Shown: piece by piece, positions 9,210 to 17,087 of the stretch | Position numbering within the stretch: position 1 is the stretch's first letter | How the letters are laid out: every line of letters starts with the position of its first letter | Assembly: GCA_963814955.1 (NCBI GenBank) | Contig: CAWFEX010000008.1 | Span: forward strand, 1-64,000 | Direction: 5' to 3' | Source: DATCJA01 sp963814955 | Lineage (GTDB): Bacteria; Acidobacteriota; Vicinamibacteria; Vicinamibacterales; UBA2999 | Length of the DNA stretch: 64,000 bases | Position numbers and translations under genes: made by a program | The notes under the pieces: model-generated | Database searches by the model: none | Seen by the model: only the letters and a program-made list of their open reading frames with translations | Told to the model about the DNA's origin: nothing

Positions 9210-9877
9210 CTGAGGCCACTCGAACGAGCCGCGTCCCACGTTTGCGTCGACGCGGCATCGGGTAACGCACAGAACTGTACAGGGACCGGACCAAGGCGAA
9301 TCTCTGTGTCGCCCAACAGGGGCACCGACCCGGTAATCCGGCTGCCATTTGCAAACGTGCCGTTCTTGCTCGACAGGTCCATGAGAGTGGCCTGTCCGCC
9401 GGCAACGATGATCATGGCGTGGCGTCTGGAGACGCCCACGGCATCGATACACACGTCGGCGGCGGAATCGCGCCCCACGACGTTCTCTCCCATCGCAAGC
9501 GCCACACGTCGAGTCCCCCACGCGAGCCAGCATGGAGCGGGTTCCCGGCTCGAACTCGCCTGCGCCGAAGGCTCCTCCACTCCCGTACAAAACGCGTAGC
9601 CAAAGCGCTGGACTGTCCGGACATACCTGGATTCCTGCGCGCTATCGCCGAGCACGGTCCGAATCTCCGCGATGAGGACCGCGACGTTACCGTCCGACAC
9701 GAACGTGTCGGGCCAAAGGTATTGGTGAAACTCGGCTTTTGCGATCGCGTCCGGACGACGACGCACAAGAAGCGTGAGGAGGTCGAAGGCCTTGGGTGAA
9801 AGGTGCAGCGCCCCGGTTCGACGGTGAAGCGTGCGCGCCCCGTCGTCGAGAGTGAACGGCCCGAAGCGGACGACCAT
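9206..9877 (-). CDS. Winged-helix transcriptional regulator with FHA domain
   Basis: A 223-residue soluble protein. Residues 1-100 are an OmpR/PhoB-type DNA-binding domain (VRFGPFTLDDGARTLHRR, LSPKAFDLLTLLVRRRPDAI, ending VRTVQRFGYAF). Residues about 125-205 are a forkhead-associated domain with VVGRDSAADVCI, SRRHAM and DLSSKNGTFANGSRI, the phosphothreonine-binding signature. There is no receiver domain. The gene overlaps the following kinase by four bases, so the simplest reading is that the kinase phosphorylates this regulator or a partner that its FHA domain binds. The start at 9877 (MVVRFGPF) begins exactly at the domain. Confidence 0.88.
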   Translation of the reverse strand: MVVRFGPFTLDDGARTLHRRTGALHLSPKAFDLLTLLVRRRPDAIAKAEFHQYLWPDTFVSDGNVAVLIAEIRTVLGDSAQESRYVRTVQRFGYAFCTGVEEPSAQASSSREPAPCWLAWGTRRVALAMGENVVGRDSAADVCIDAVGVSRRHAMIIVAGGQATLMDLSSKNGTFANGSRITGSVPLLGDTEIRLGPVPVQFCALPDAASTQTWDAARSSGLR

Positions 9878-9992
9878 GGCCGGCCTCCCAGTAATTGAAA
9901 ACCTAATCGAATCGCAATCTGTTCTTAAAGACTTCCGCCGAGCCGGACCCGATGATAGCGCAATGCCTCGTCGCAATCCACGGGAGGGCGTT

Positions 9993-10874
9993 ATGCGAAC
10001 TATTGGAAACCTCACGGCCACCGCGCTGTCTTTGTGCCTGCTGCCAGCAGCAATGGCCAGCGCGCAGAACCTCGTCTTCACGCCAATCGACTTCCCCGGG
10101 GCTGTCCTCACCAACGCCCAGGGAATCAACGGTCAAGGTGAGATTGTGGGCTTTTATACGGACACGGCGGGCCGTACGCACGGCTTCGTGCAGAGCGGCG
10201 GGCACTTTCGGTCGATTGATTTTCCCAATGCCGACCAAACGCAGGTGCGCGGTATCGGGCCAACCGGGGACATCGTCGGGAGCTATCAACGGCAAGGGGA
10301 GTCAGGGGGCGTACCGAACCACGGTTTCCTCATGACGAGACGCGGCGGGTTCTTCAGGGTGGATCTTCCGGGTCACCAGAACACCATCGCGCAGCGCATT
10401 CTGGCGGACGGGACCGTACTCGGGTGCTATCACGACAACGACACGATGATGTCGATGTTCGGCATGGCGGTGTCGCGCCGTGGATTCGAGCAGATCACCG
10501 AACCCATGAGCATGCACAACGGCGCCACGCCCGATGGCCAGACGATCGTCGGCTTGTATACCGACATGGTGGATAACCGTGGCAAGGCATACATCATTCG
10601 GCGCGGTGCTTTCTCTCCATTGGAAGTCCCCGGAGCGACGCAGACGGCCGCCTGGGACGTCAACGCGACGGGACTGGTGGTGGGCGTCTACCGTGACGCG
10701 GCCGGAGCATTTCACGGTTTTCACTACGACGGACAGGCATTCGGGCGAGTCGACGTCCCGGGTGCAACCGCGACGCGTGCTTTCGGTGTCAACGCACAGG
10801 GCGACATCGTTGGCGCCTTCGTCGACATATCAGGACGAACCCACGGATTTGTGGCTCAATCGGTGTCGCGGTAA
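9993..10874 (+). CDS. Secreted HAF-repeat protein
   Basis: A 293-residue exported protein with a clear signal peptide (MRTIGNLTATALSLCLLPAA, cleavage near ASA-QN). The mature part is built of six or more imperfect repeats of about 40 residues with the pattern F-IDFPGA-T-A-GIN-G-IVG-Y-D--G-THGF, the extracellular HAF-repeat family. The function of this family is unknown; a beta-propeller-like fold is likely. GGGAGG lies 6 bases before the ATG. It starts about 115 bases from the divergent regulator gene and is followed after 22 bases by an outer-membrane protein gene, so the two probably form an operon. Confidence 0.85.
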   Translation: MRTIGNLTATALSLCLLPAAMASAQNLVFTPIDFPGAVLTNAQGINGQGEIVGFYTDTAGRTHGFVQSGGHFRSIDFPNADQTQVRGIGPTGDIVGSYQRQGESGGVPNHGFLMTRRGGFFRVDLPGHQNTIAQRILADGTVLGCYHDNDTMMSMFGMAVSRRGFEQITEPMSMHNGATPDGQTIVGLYTDMVDNRGKAYIIRRGAFSPLEVPGATQTAAWDVNATGLVVGVYRDAAGAFHGFHYDGQAFGRVDVPGATATRAFGVNAQGDIVGAFVDISGRTHGFVAQSVSR

Positions 10875-10896
10875 CCACCAAACACGGAGGACCATC

Positions 10897-11775
10897 ATGG
10901 CCAACCGTCGCACCACGAGACACGCAGCGCGGGGCGTGATCATCCTGGCGAGCCTCACGCTGATGGCAACGTCGGCGGCAGCGCAGGAACCGGCAAACTC
11001 TCAAGCCGGCCGAGTGATGGTTGCAGGAAGGATCGACTTTCTGAACGCGTACACCTTCCGTGGCCTCAAGCAGGATGACACCGGCCTCATCGTCTGGCCG
11101 AGCGTGAATCTCGGCGTGCGCGTCTATCAGGGCAGCGGCGCGCTGAGAGCTCTCACTCTCAATGTGGGCACGTGGAACAGCCTGCACACGGGCGCCGCTG
11201 GATCGGACGGACCGAGCGGCGACCGATGGTACGAGTCGGACATCCACGCCACGCTGAACTTCACCGTGGCTGGAGGCGTCGCGGTCGGTACCGCATACCG
11301 AGCGTACACGAGTCCAAACGACCTGTTCACCACCGTGAAGGAGATCGTGTTAAGACTCGCGGTCGACGATCGCGTGACACTCGGCAGCATTCCCGTCCGA
11401 CCGTACGCACTCGCGGCATTCGAGCTGGATACAAAGGCCGGCGTCGGACAGGCGGACGGTGGATTCGAAGCCGGCAAGTACCTCGAGGTCGGTGCATCGC
11501 CGCGGTTCGCTCTCAGCGCACTCGAGATTGCCGCTCCTGTGAAGGTTGGGCTGAGCCTCGGCGGGTATTACGAGCTGGCAGGCCGTGATCACACGTTTGG
11601 CTATTTCAGTACCGCGGGCGTCGTGACAGTCCCCGTAGGCAGGCGCACAAAGTTCGGCGCCTGGAACGTGCACGGCGCGGTGGAGTACCAGTTGCTCGGA
11701 GAGATGACGAAGGCAATCAACAACGGCGACAGCTCGGGGGTCATCGGATCGATCGGCATCGGGTGGTCGCGGTAG
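10897..11775 (+). CDS. Outer-membrane beta-barrel protein (TorF-like)
   Basis: A 292-residue protein with a signal peptide (VIILASLTLMATSAAAQ). The rest alternates short amphipathic strands rich in aromatic and glycine residues, starting with RIDFLNAYTFRGLKQDD, a segment seen in TorF-family putative porins, and ending in GSIGIGWSR. It is probably a barrel of 10-12 strands in the outer membrane. The ATG follows GGAGG by seven bases and the gene lies directly behind the HAF-repeat gene. What it transports, if anything, is not visible. Confidence 0.7.
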   Translation: MANRRTTRHAARGVIILASLTLMATSAAAQEPANSQAGRVMVAGRIDFLNAYTFRGLKQDDTGLIVWPSVNLGVRVYQGSGALRALTLNVGTWNSLHTGAAGSDGPSGDRWYESDIHATLNFTVAGGVAVGTAYRAYTSPNDLFTTVKEIVLRLAVDDRVTLGSIPVRPYALAAFELDTKAGVGQADGGFEAGKYLEVGASPRFALSALEIAAPVKVGLSLGGYYELAGRDHTFGYFSTAGVVTVPVGRRTKFGAWNVHGAVEYQLLGEMTKAINNGDSSGVIGSIGIGWSR

Positions 11776-11814
11776 CGGCACAGTAGGGGGAAGGGGGAAC
11801 GTCGTTAGGTCCGG

Positions 11815-12123
11815 ATGCGCGGCTATACTGCCGGTGTGACCAGCGTGATCGACGATTCGTTGCCCGGAGCGGACCTGATTCGAACAGGATTGGAAGACGT
11901 CCGGCAGGGACGCGAATCGGTCGAGGCGCTGCTGGTGCTGGTCGGAGCTCCCAGGCTGCGGCGACTCGGCATCGACGTCCCGGAGCGCGGCGTCGCGCGG
12001 CCTGAACACCGCCTCTACGAGCTCCTCGCCCGCTCCGAGAGCGACACGGCACATAGCCGCTACAACGCGCTCATTCGGCGTCTGGTGAGCTTCGAGCGGG
12101 CCGCCGAATGCGTGCGCCGGTAG
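11815..12123 (+). CDS. Small hypothetical protein, first gene of a toxin-antitoxin-like pair
   Basis: A 102-residue frame (95 if the GTG at 11836 is used) with charged, helical content, including GLEDVRQGRESVEALLVLVG and HRLYELLARSESDTAHSRYN. No signal peptide or membrane segment is seen and the family is not recognised. Its stop lies 16 bases inside the next gene, which encodes a nucleotidyltransferase-fold protein. Tight overlap of a small helical protein with such a gene is common in AbiE-like and related toxin-antitoxin modules, which is the only clue to function. No strong ribosome-binding site is visible. Confidence 0.5.
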   Translation: MRGYTAGVTSVIDDSLPGADLIRTGLEDVRQGRESVEALLVLVGAPRLRRLGIDVPERGVARPEHRLYELLARSESDTAHSRYNALIRRLVSFERAAECVRR

Positions 12124-12639
12124 ACGCGGCGCGGCTTGATGCGCTCATGCAACAGCTTGCGGCTGCCGCGCGCCATCCTGGTCGCGTATATCTGACCGGC
12201 GGCGCCACTGCGGTACTCGAAGGCTGGCGCGCGTCCACCATCGACGTCGATCTGAAGATGGTTCCGGAACAGGATGAAATATTCCGAGCGATACCCCGCC
12301 TCAAGGAGGAACTGTCAATCAACGTCGAGCTGGCCTCACCCGCCGATTTCATCCCCGAGCTGCCTGGTTGGGATCGCCGGAGCCGCGCTATCCAGACGGA
12401 AGGCAGCCTGACATTCTTTCACTACGATTTCTATGCCCAGGGTACTTGCCAAGATCGAACGCGGCCACGCAACCGATCTGGAGGACATCGAGCAGATGAT
12501 CCGACGCGGGCTCGTCGACCCCGGTCGCCTGCTCGAGCTCTTTCGTGCGATCGAGCCTGAGCTCGTGCGCTATCCCGCGCTCGACCCGACGTCTTTCAAA
12601 GCAGCCGTCGAGGCGACGGTTGCGAGATGGTCCGGCTGA
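12108..12639 (+). pseudogene. DUF6036/nucleotidyltransferase-like protein, one frameshift
   Basis: The frame from ATG 12108 contains the nucleotidyltransferase-fold signature VYLTGGATAVLEGWRASTID followed by VDLKM, that is, a GG motif and a D-x-D pair. It runs to FFHYDFYAQ, then continues in another frame from about 12437 as LAKIERGHATDLEDIEQMIR and ends FKAAVEATVARWSG. Reconstructed length is about 177 residues, normal for the family. Proteins of this fold act as toxins that nucleotidylate targets, or as housekeeping relatives; the choice cannot be made here. The break may be a sequencing error, because coding quality is equal on both sides. Confidence 0.65.
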
Positions 12640-12659
12640 AGCCGCCCCTTCGACTGGGC

Positions 12660-12860
12660 TCAGGGCTGCGTTCGGCGGTACCCATCCACGGCTTCCTCAT
12701 AACCCGACGTGTTGTCCGTCGTGAACGTGCTGCTGAAGGCGTCCATCCACGCAATAAGGAGTTCTGTGATTCCAATTGTGTCGGGAGCGTGGTCATTCGT
12801 CGCGGCCTTGGGCGAAGTCGCCGGGGTCTCGGCATGAAGGTCATCCCTGAGGGAATTCAA
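12660..12860 (-). pseudogene. Remnant of an ECF sigma factor N-terminus
   Basis: The minus-strand frame contains DTIGITELLIAWMDAF, which matches the start of the intact sigma factor at 16955 (STAITELLIAWSDG). Nothing of regions 2 to 4 follows; the frame turns into unrelated residues and stops. Its position just upstream of, and divergent from, the chimeric gene at 12901 copies the arrangement of the intact sigma factor and TonB receptor at 16.4-17.1 kb. It is best read as a decayed duplicate. Confidence 0.6.
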
Positions 12861-12865
12861 CCCGG

Positions 12866-12877
12866 TTTTGCGCGTTT
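12866..12877 (+). promoter_or_regulatory. TTTTGCGCGTT element (one of four)
   Basis: The sequence ttttgcgcgttt lies 24 bases before the ATG of the chimeric gene. The same core appears at 13504-13514 before the kinase at 13553, at 17055-17066 before the TonB receptor, and at 19939-19949 before the lipoprotein. All are on the coding strand within about 50 bases of a start. Its role is unknown; it could be part of a promoter or a leader signal. Confidence 0.4.
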
Positions 12878-12900
12878 ATGGGTGAAGGGGATCCAATGTC

Positions 12901-13524
12901 ATGCCCAAACGCGCCTGTTTCCTCTGTGCCTTGACTCTTACGTGCATGCTCGGACCGCGAGAGGCATTTCCACAGGAACTTACTAGAACGCTGATTGGAA
13001 CGATCGCAGACGAGCAAGACCGCACCTTACAAAGACCGATCACCAAGGTTCGTAGCAAAGACTTGGCAATCGCTGCTGCGATCCAGGAGGCCGCGGCGCG
13101 ATCGGCCACATTCCGCGGTCTCCTCGACGCGATCAACGCGAGCGACGGAATCGTGTATGTCGAGGAAGGCGACTGCGGCCGTGCCGGCCGTGCCTGCCTT
13201 GTCGGCGTGACCGTCGCAGGGCCGTACCGTCTCATTTGGGTCAAGGTCGACACGCGGAGAGCAGATTGGGATCTTATGGGCTCAATCGGCCACGAGCTCC
13301 GTCACGCCGTCGAAGTGCTCGGCAACCCGAAGATCACCAGCACCAGTTCCATGTACTTCTTCTACGAGCGCGAAGGGCACCGCGCTCCGGTCGGATTCGA
13401 GACGAAAGCCGCAATCCAGGCTGGCAACAGGGTGCGCGCCGAGGTCCGCCGCGTCGAGATTCGCCACTCGGCCCCAGCCGTTCGCCGAGGTGATTTGGCG
13501 TCGTTTTGCGCGTACACGGAATAG
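12901..13524 (+). CDS. Chimeric secreted protein: TonB-receptor N-terminus joined to a HELRH domain
   Basis: A 207-residue frame. Residues 1 to about 45 (MPKRACFLCALTLTCMLGPR, then FPQELTRTLIGTIADEQD) align with the first 45 residues of the TonB receptor at 17088 (signal peptide, then FTQQLTGTLIGTVRDEQG). After that the receptor similarity stops and another protein begins: IQEAAARSATFRGLLDAINA, then RLIWVKVDTRRADWDLMGSI and GHELRHAVEVLGNPKI, with a zinc-metallopeptidase-like HELRH at 131-135. The fusion would export the HELRH domain. The carboxy-terminal domain is recurrent in Acidobacteriota in my recollection, but its activity is not known. The gene ends 29 bases before a kinase gene. Confidence 0.7.
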   Translation: MPKRACFLCALTLTCMLGPREAFPQELTRTLIGTIADEQDRTLQRPITKVRSKDLAIAAAIQEAAARSATFRGLLDAINASDGIVYVEEGDCGRAGRACLVGVTVAGPYRLIWVKVDTRRADWDLMGSIGHELRHAVEVLGNPKITSTSSMYFFYEREGHRAPVGFETKAAIQAGNRVRAEVRRVEIRHSAPAVRRGDLASFCAYTE

Positions 13525-13552
13525 GAGTTGTACGCGCCAAAAGGAGGGCCGC

Positions 13553-16351
13553 ATGACACCCGAGCGCTGGGAACGAGTCAGAGAGTTGTTTCACACGGCG
13601 CGCGCGCTGCCGGAAAACGAACGTTCCGCGTTACTTGTAGAAGCATGCGACGGGGACCACGCACTGCGTCGCGAGGTGGAAGCGCTCCTCGATCAGCCTG
13701 TGTCCACGGGGAGCTTTGTCGAGTTCCTCGGCGGAACACCGCCCGCGCATCTCAGACGCGATCATGATTCGGATCTCACGGGCCGGCATATCGGCAGCTA
13801 TCAAGTGCAGACGCTCATCGGCCGGGGCGGCATGGGCGAGGTGTACCGTGCGCATGACACCAGGCTCGGACGGGATGTGGCGATTAAGACGTTGCCGCCG
13901 ATGTTCACTACCGATCCCGAGCGGTTGGCACGATTTCGCGGTGAGGCGCGCATGCTCGCGGCGCTCAACCACCCGCACATCGGCGCCATTTACGGCCTGG
14001 AAGACGTGGATCAGGTGCCGGCGCTGGTGCTCGAACTCGTTGAGGGTGAGACGCTGGCCGATCGGTTGCGCCGCGGGCCGCTCGCGTCGCGAGACGCGCT
14101 CGCGATCGCGCAGCAGATAGCCGCTGCGCTGCAGGCAGCGCACGAGAAAGGCATCATTCACCGCGACCTGAAACCGGCCAACATCAAGATCACACCAGCA
14201 GGCGTCGTCAAAGTTCTTGATTTCGGCCTTGCCAAGGCGGCGGCCGGTGCGCCCCTCGACACGGCGACGATGGCCCAGGCGCCCACGGCGGACATCGGCG
14301 CTACACGTGCCGGCATGATTCTGGGGACAGCGGCGTACATGAGCCCGGAGCAGACGCGCGGCCTGCCTGTGGACAAGCGCGCCGACATCTGGGCGTTCGG
14401 CTGTGTGCTGTACGAAATGCTGACCGGGCGGCCGCCCTTTGTCGCGCCCACAGTCGCCGAGACCTTTGCCGCCATTGTCGAGCGCGAGCCCGACTGGAAT
14501 GCGTTGCCGACCGCCACGGCCCAAAGCGTGCGAGAACTTTTGCGAGGGTGCCTGCACAAGGATCGGATGTATCGGGTGCAGGAGATCGCAGAGGCACGGG
14601 CAACAATCGAACACGCCCAGGGTGGTTGGAACCGATGGCGCGTCGCGGCCATCGCGGCCGCCGCAGTCGCCGCGCTGGCGATCGGCGCCGGTGTGTGGCT
14701 GCGGCCGCCGGCTCGACCCGCGGACAGGTCCGAGTGGGTGCAGCTGACGCAATTTCCAGACTCGGTAGTTCATCCTGCGATGTCGCCGGATGGCCGGATG
14801 GTTGCCTTCATTCGCGGCGCCGCTAACGCCGTTGTGCCGTTTTCGCGCGGGCAGATGTACGTCAAGATGCTTCCCGACGGTGAGCCGATACAACTGACGA
14901 ACGACTCGCTCGCAAAGATGAGCCCCGTGTTCTCACCGGACGGCGGGCAAATCGCGTATACGACCGTCAACCAGCAGTTCGGCTGGGACACGTGGGTGGT
15001 TCCGGTCACGGGCGGCGAACCCAAGCAATGGCTTGACAATGCCTCCGGTCTCATCTGGACCAGTCCCGGCCAGCTGCTCTTCGCCGAGATGCGAAAGGAT
15101 CCCCATATGGGGATTGTCGCGGCCGACGAGCGGCGAACGGCGCAGCGTGACGTCTACCTGCCGTCGCACGTGCAGGGAATGGCCCACCTTTCCTATCCGT
15201 CACCCGATCAGCGATCGGTGCTGCTGGTCGAAATGGACCAGAACCACGCATGGACGCCTTGTCGCGTCGTGCCGATGGATGGTTCTTCAGAAGGCCGTCT
15301 CGTGGGACCGCCAGGCGCCGGCTGCACCTCCGGCGCGTGGTCGCCGAACGGCGCGTGGGTGTACCTCACCTCGAACGCTGGCGGTGCGAATCACATCTGG
15401 CGCCAGCGGTTTCCCGACGGACAGCCGGAGCAGGTGACGTCGGGGCCGACGGAGGAGGAAGGCGTGGCGATGGCGGGAGACGGCCGGTCCTTCGTGACCG
15501 CTGTGGCGCTCCGGAACACGTCGCTTTGGTTGCATAGAGCCGGCGAAGAGCGCCAGATATCACTCGAAGGCAACGCGGTTGGCGCGAAATTCACGCCGGA
15601 CGGCAAGCGTCTTCTGTACAGAGTGGTCAGTTCGCTCGGTGGCTACCCGTCGCCGGGCATACTTCGCATCGCTAATCTGGATACAGGACGTGATGAGGTG
15701 CTCACGCCCGGCTTCCAGACGATCGACTACGACATCTCCGGCGACGGTCAGCAGGTAGTCATGGAGGCTACCGATGCCGCGGGGGTCTCACGCATGTGGC
15801 TGGCGCGCCTCGACGGCGGTCTGCCACCGCGGCAGATTCCGAACGTGGAAGGCAGGCAGCCTCGATTTGCTCCCGACGGCGACATCTATTTTCGTCGTCC
15901 CGAAGGTCCGGCAACGCTCGTATACCGCGTGCGCGCCGATGGAAGCGGTATGCAGAAGGTGATGGATCAGCCAATTGCGCTGATGGGTGATGTGACGCGG
16001 GATGGGCGCTGGATCACCGGATGGAACTCCGTGTGGTATGCGTTTCCGCTGGACGGCCAGGCGCCCATGACACTTGGAAGCACCCAGGTGTTTGAGTGGT
16101 CGCTCAATGGGGCGTGGACTTCGATCGCCGGAGGTCCGCTCCCCGAGGGACGCAGCTATCTCGTACCGGTGCCCGTCGGCGAGGGGCTGCCAGCAGTCCC
16201 AGTAGGCGGGTTTCGCGATGAGAAGGAAATCGCCTCGTTGCCGGGCGCACGCCGCATCGACTTTCGGACGGTGCCGGGGCCGTCGGCTGACGTCTACGCC
16301 TTCTACCGAACGACAACGCAGCGCAACCTGTATCGCATTCCGGTACGTTGA
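13553..16351 (+). CDS. Ser/Thr protein kinase with TolB/WD40-like propeller
   Basis: A 932-residue protein. It opens with MTPERWERVRELFHTARALP, an N-terminal helix domain of about 70 residues also present in the kinase at 24854. Then come the kinase motifs LIGRGGMGEVYRAHD, IIHRDLKPANIKI, VLDFGLAKA and YMSPEQTRGLPVDKRADIWA. A transmembrane helix (VAAIAAAAVAALAIGAGVWL) leads to a periplasmic propeller with SPDGRMVAFIRG, SPDGGQIAYTTV, SPNGAWVYLTS and TPDGKRLLYRV blades. AAGGAGG precedes the ATG. Its neighbour on the right, converging on it, is an ECF sigma factor; kinases of this kind often sit beside such sigma factors in Acidobacteriota, which hints at regulation through them. Confidence 0.9.
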   Translation: MTPERWERVRELFHTARALPENERSALLVEACDGDHALRREVEALLDQPVSTGSFVEFLGGTPPAHLRRDHDSDLTGRHIGSYQVQTLIGRGGMGEVYRAHDTRLGRDVAIKTLPPMFTTDPERLARFRGEARMLAALNHPHIGAIYGLEDVDQVPALVLELVEGETLADRLRRGPLASRDALAIAQQIAAALQAAHEKGIIHRDLKPANIKITPAGVVKVLDFGLAKAAAGAPLDTATMAQAPTADIGATRAGMILGTAAYMSPEQTRGLPVDKRADIWAFGCVLYEMLTGRPPFVAPTVAETFAAIVEREPDWNALPTATAQSVRELLRGCLHKDRMYRVQEIAEARATIEHAQGGWNRWRVAAIAAAAVAALAIGAGVWLRPPARPADRSEWVQLTQFPDSVVHPAMSPDGRMVAFIRGAANAVVPFSRGQMYVKMLPDGEPIQLTNDSLAKMSPVFSPDGGQIAYTTVNQQFGWDTWVVPVTGGEPKQWLDNASGLIWTSPGQLLFAEMRKDPHMGIVAADERRTAQRDVYLPSHVQGMAHLSYPSPDQRSVLLVEMDQNHAWTPCRVVPMDGSSEGRLVGPPGAGCTSGAWSPNGAWVYLTSNAGGANHIWRQRFPDGQPEQVTSGPTEEEGVAMAGDGRSFVTAVALRNTSLWLHRAGEERQISLEGNAVGAKFTPDGKRLLYRVVSSLGGYPSPGILRIANLDTGRDEVLTPGFQTIDYDISGDGQQVVMEATDAAGVSRMWLARLDGGLPPRQIPNVEGRQPRFAPDGDIYFRRPEGPATLVYRVRADGSGMQKVMDQPIALMGDVTRDGRWITGWNSVWYAFPLDGQAPMTLGSTQVFEWSLNGAWTSIAGGPLPEGRSYLVPVPVGEGLPAVPVGGFRDEKEIASLPGARRIDFRTVPGPSADVYAFYRTTTQRNLYRIPVR

Positions 16352-16364
16352 TATCCGGCCAGGA

Positions 16365-16385
16365 CGGTCCGCCCTAGACGGACCG
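16365..16385. terminator. Hairpin between converging kinase and sigma genes
   Basis: CGGTCCG (16365-16371) pairs with CGGACCG (16379-16385) around a 7-base loop. It lies between the stop of the kinase and the 3' end of the sigma gene, whose stop codon it includes, so it could end transcription from both sides. Confidence 0.45.
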
Positions 16386-16955
16386 CGACAGATCTGCACG
16401 TAGCCACGCCTTGGCCATGGTCCAGTCACGCGCGACGGTCGCCGGTGACGCGCCGACGACCTCGGCGGTCTCCTCGATCGTCAGCCCTCCGAAGTAGCGC
16501 AGCTCGACGATCCGCTCCTGTCTCGGATCGAATGCTGCCAGCCGCTCGAGCGCCTCGTGCAGCGACAGGACATCGACCTCGTTGGCGCCGTCGGGACCTA
16601 CCGGAACTCCAGTCAGCGTGACGCGTTCCCATCCGCCGCCTCGTCTCTCGGCGCGGCGTCGCCGCGCATAATCGACGAGGATTCGCCGCATCATCTGGGC
16701 TGCCACGCCGAAGAAGTGCGCCCGATTGCGCCATTGCACCTGTCGCTGGTCGATCAGCCGAAGGTAGGCCTCGTGCACGAGCGCCGTCGACTGCAGGGCA
16801 TGCCCGGCCGGCTCGCGGCGCATGTAGCGGGCCGCCAGACGCCGCAGGTCCTCGTAGACGAGCGGCGCCAGGCGGTCGAGCGCTTCGCGCTGGCCGTCGC
16901 TCCACGCGATGAGCAACTCGGTAATCGCCGTCGAATCCGCGGTTTCATCCGGCAT
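16374..16955 (-). CDS. ECF sigma factor (TIGR02999 type)
   Basis: A 193-residue sigma-70 family factor of the extracytoplasmic-function group. Region 2 is seen in LAPLVYEDLRRLAARYMRRE, STALVHEAYLRLID and AHFFGVAAQMMRRILVDYAR. Region 4 is seen in RQERIVELRYFGGLTIEETA and VARDWTMAKAWLRADL. The pattern HALQSTALVHEAYLRL is characteristic of the TIGR02999 family common in Acidobacteria and Planctomycetes. No anti-sigma gene follows. It diverges from the TonB receptor at 17088, with 132 bases between the starts, and converges on a propeller kinase. These two neighbours are the best candidates for target and for partner in control. Confidence 0.92.
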   Translation of the reverse strand: MPDETADSTAITELLIAWSDGQREALDRLAPLVYEDLRRLAARYMRREPAGHALQSTALVHEAYLRLIDQRQVQWRNRAHFFGVAAQMMRRILVDYARRRRAERRGGGWERVTLTGVPVGPDGANEVDVLSLHEALERLAAFDPRQERIVELRYFGGLTIEETAEVVGASPATVARDWTMAKAWLRADLSRSV

Positions 16956-17087
16956 CGCGCCCTACCCCTGCATCACTGTACGTGGGCTTTGTAACACGAA
17001 ACATCTGTCGCTGAGCGACCCTGGCGGAGTTGGCCCTGAGTGAATCCGTCACGCTTTTGCGCGTTTATGGGATGGAGGGTGAACGCC

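Noticed and set aside
13631..14893. 420-codon frame on the minus strand
   Set aside because: It lies fully antisense to the kinase domain at 13553 and has the composition of a shadow frame of high-GC coding DNA.
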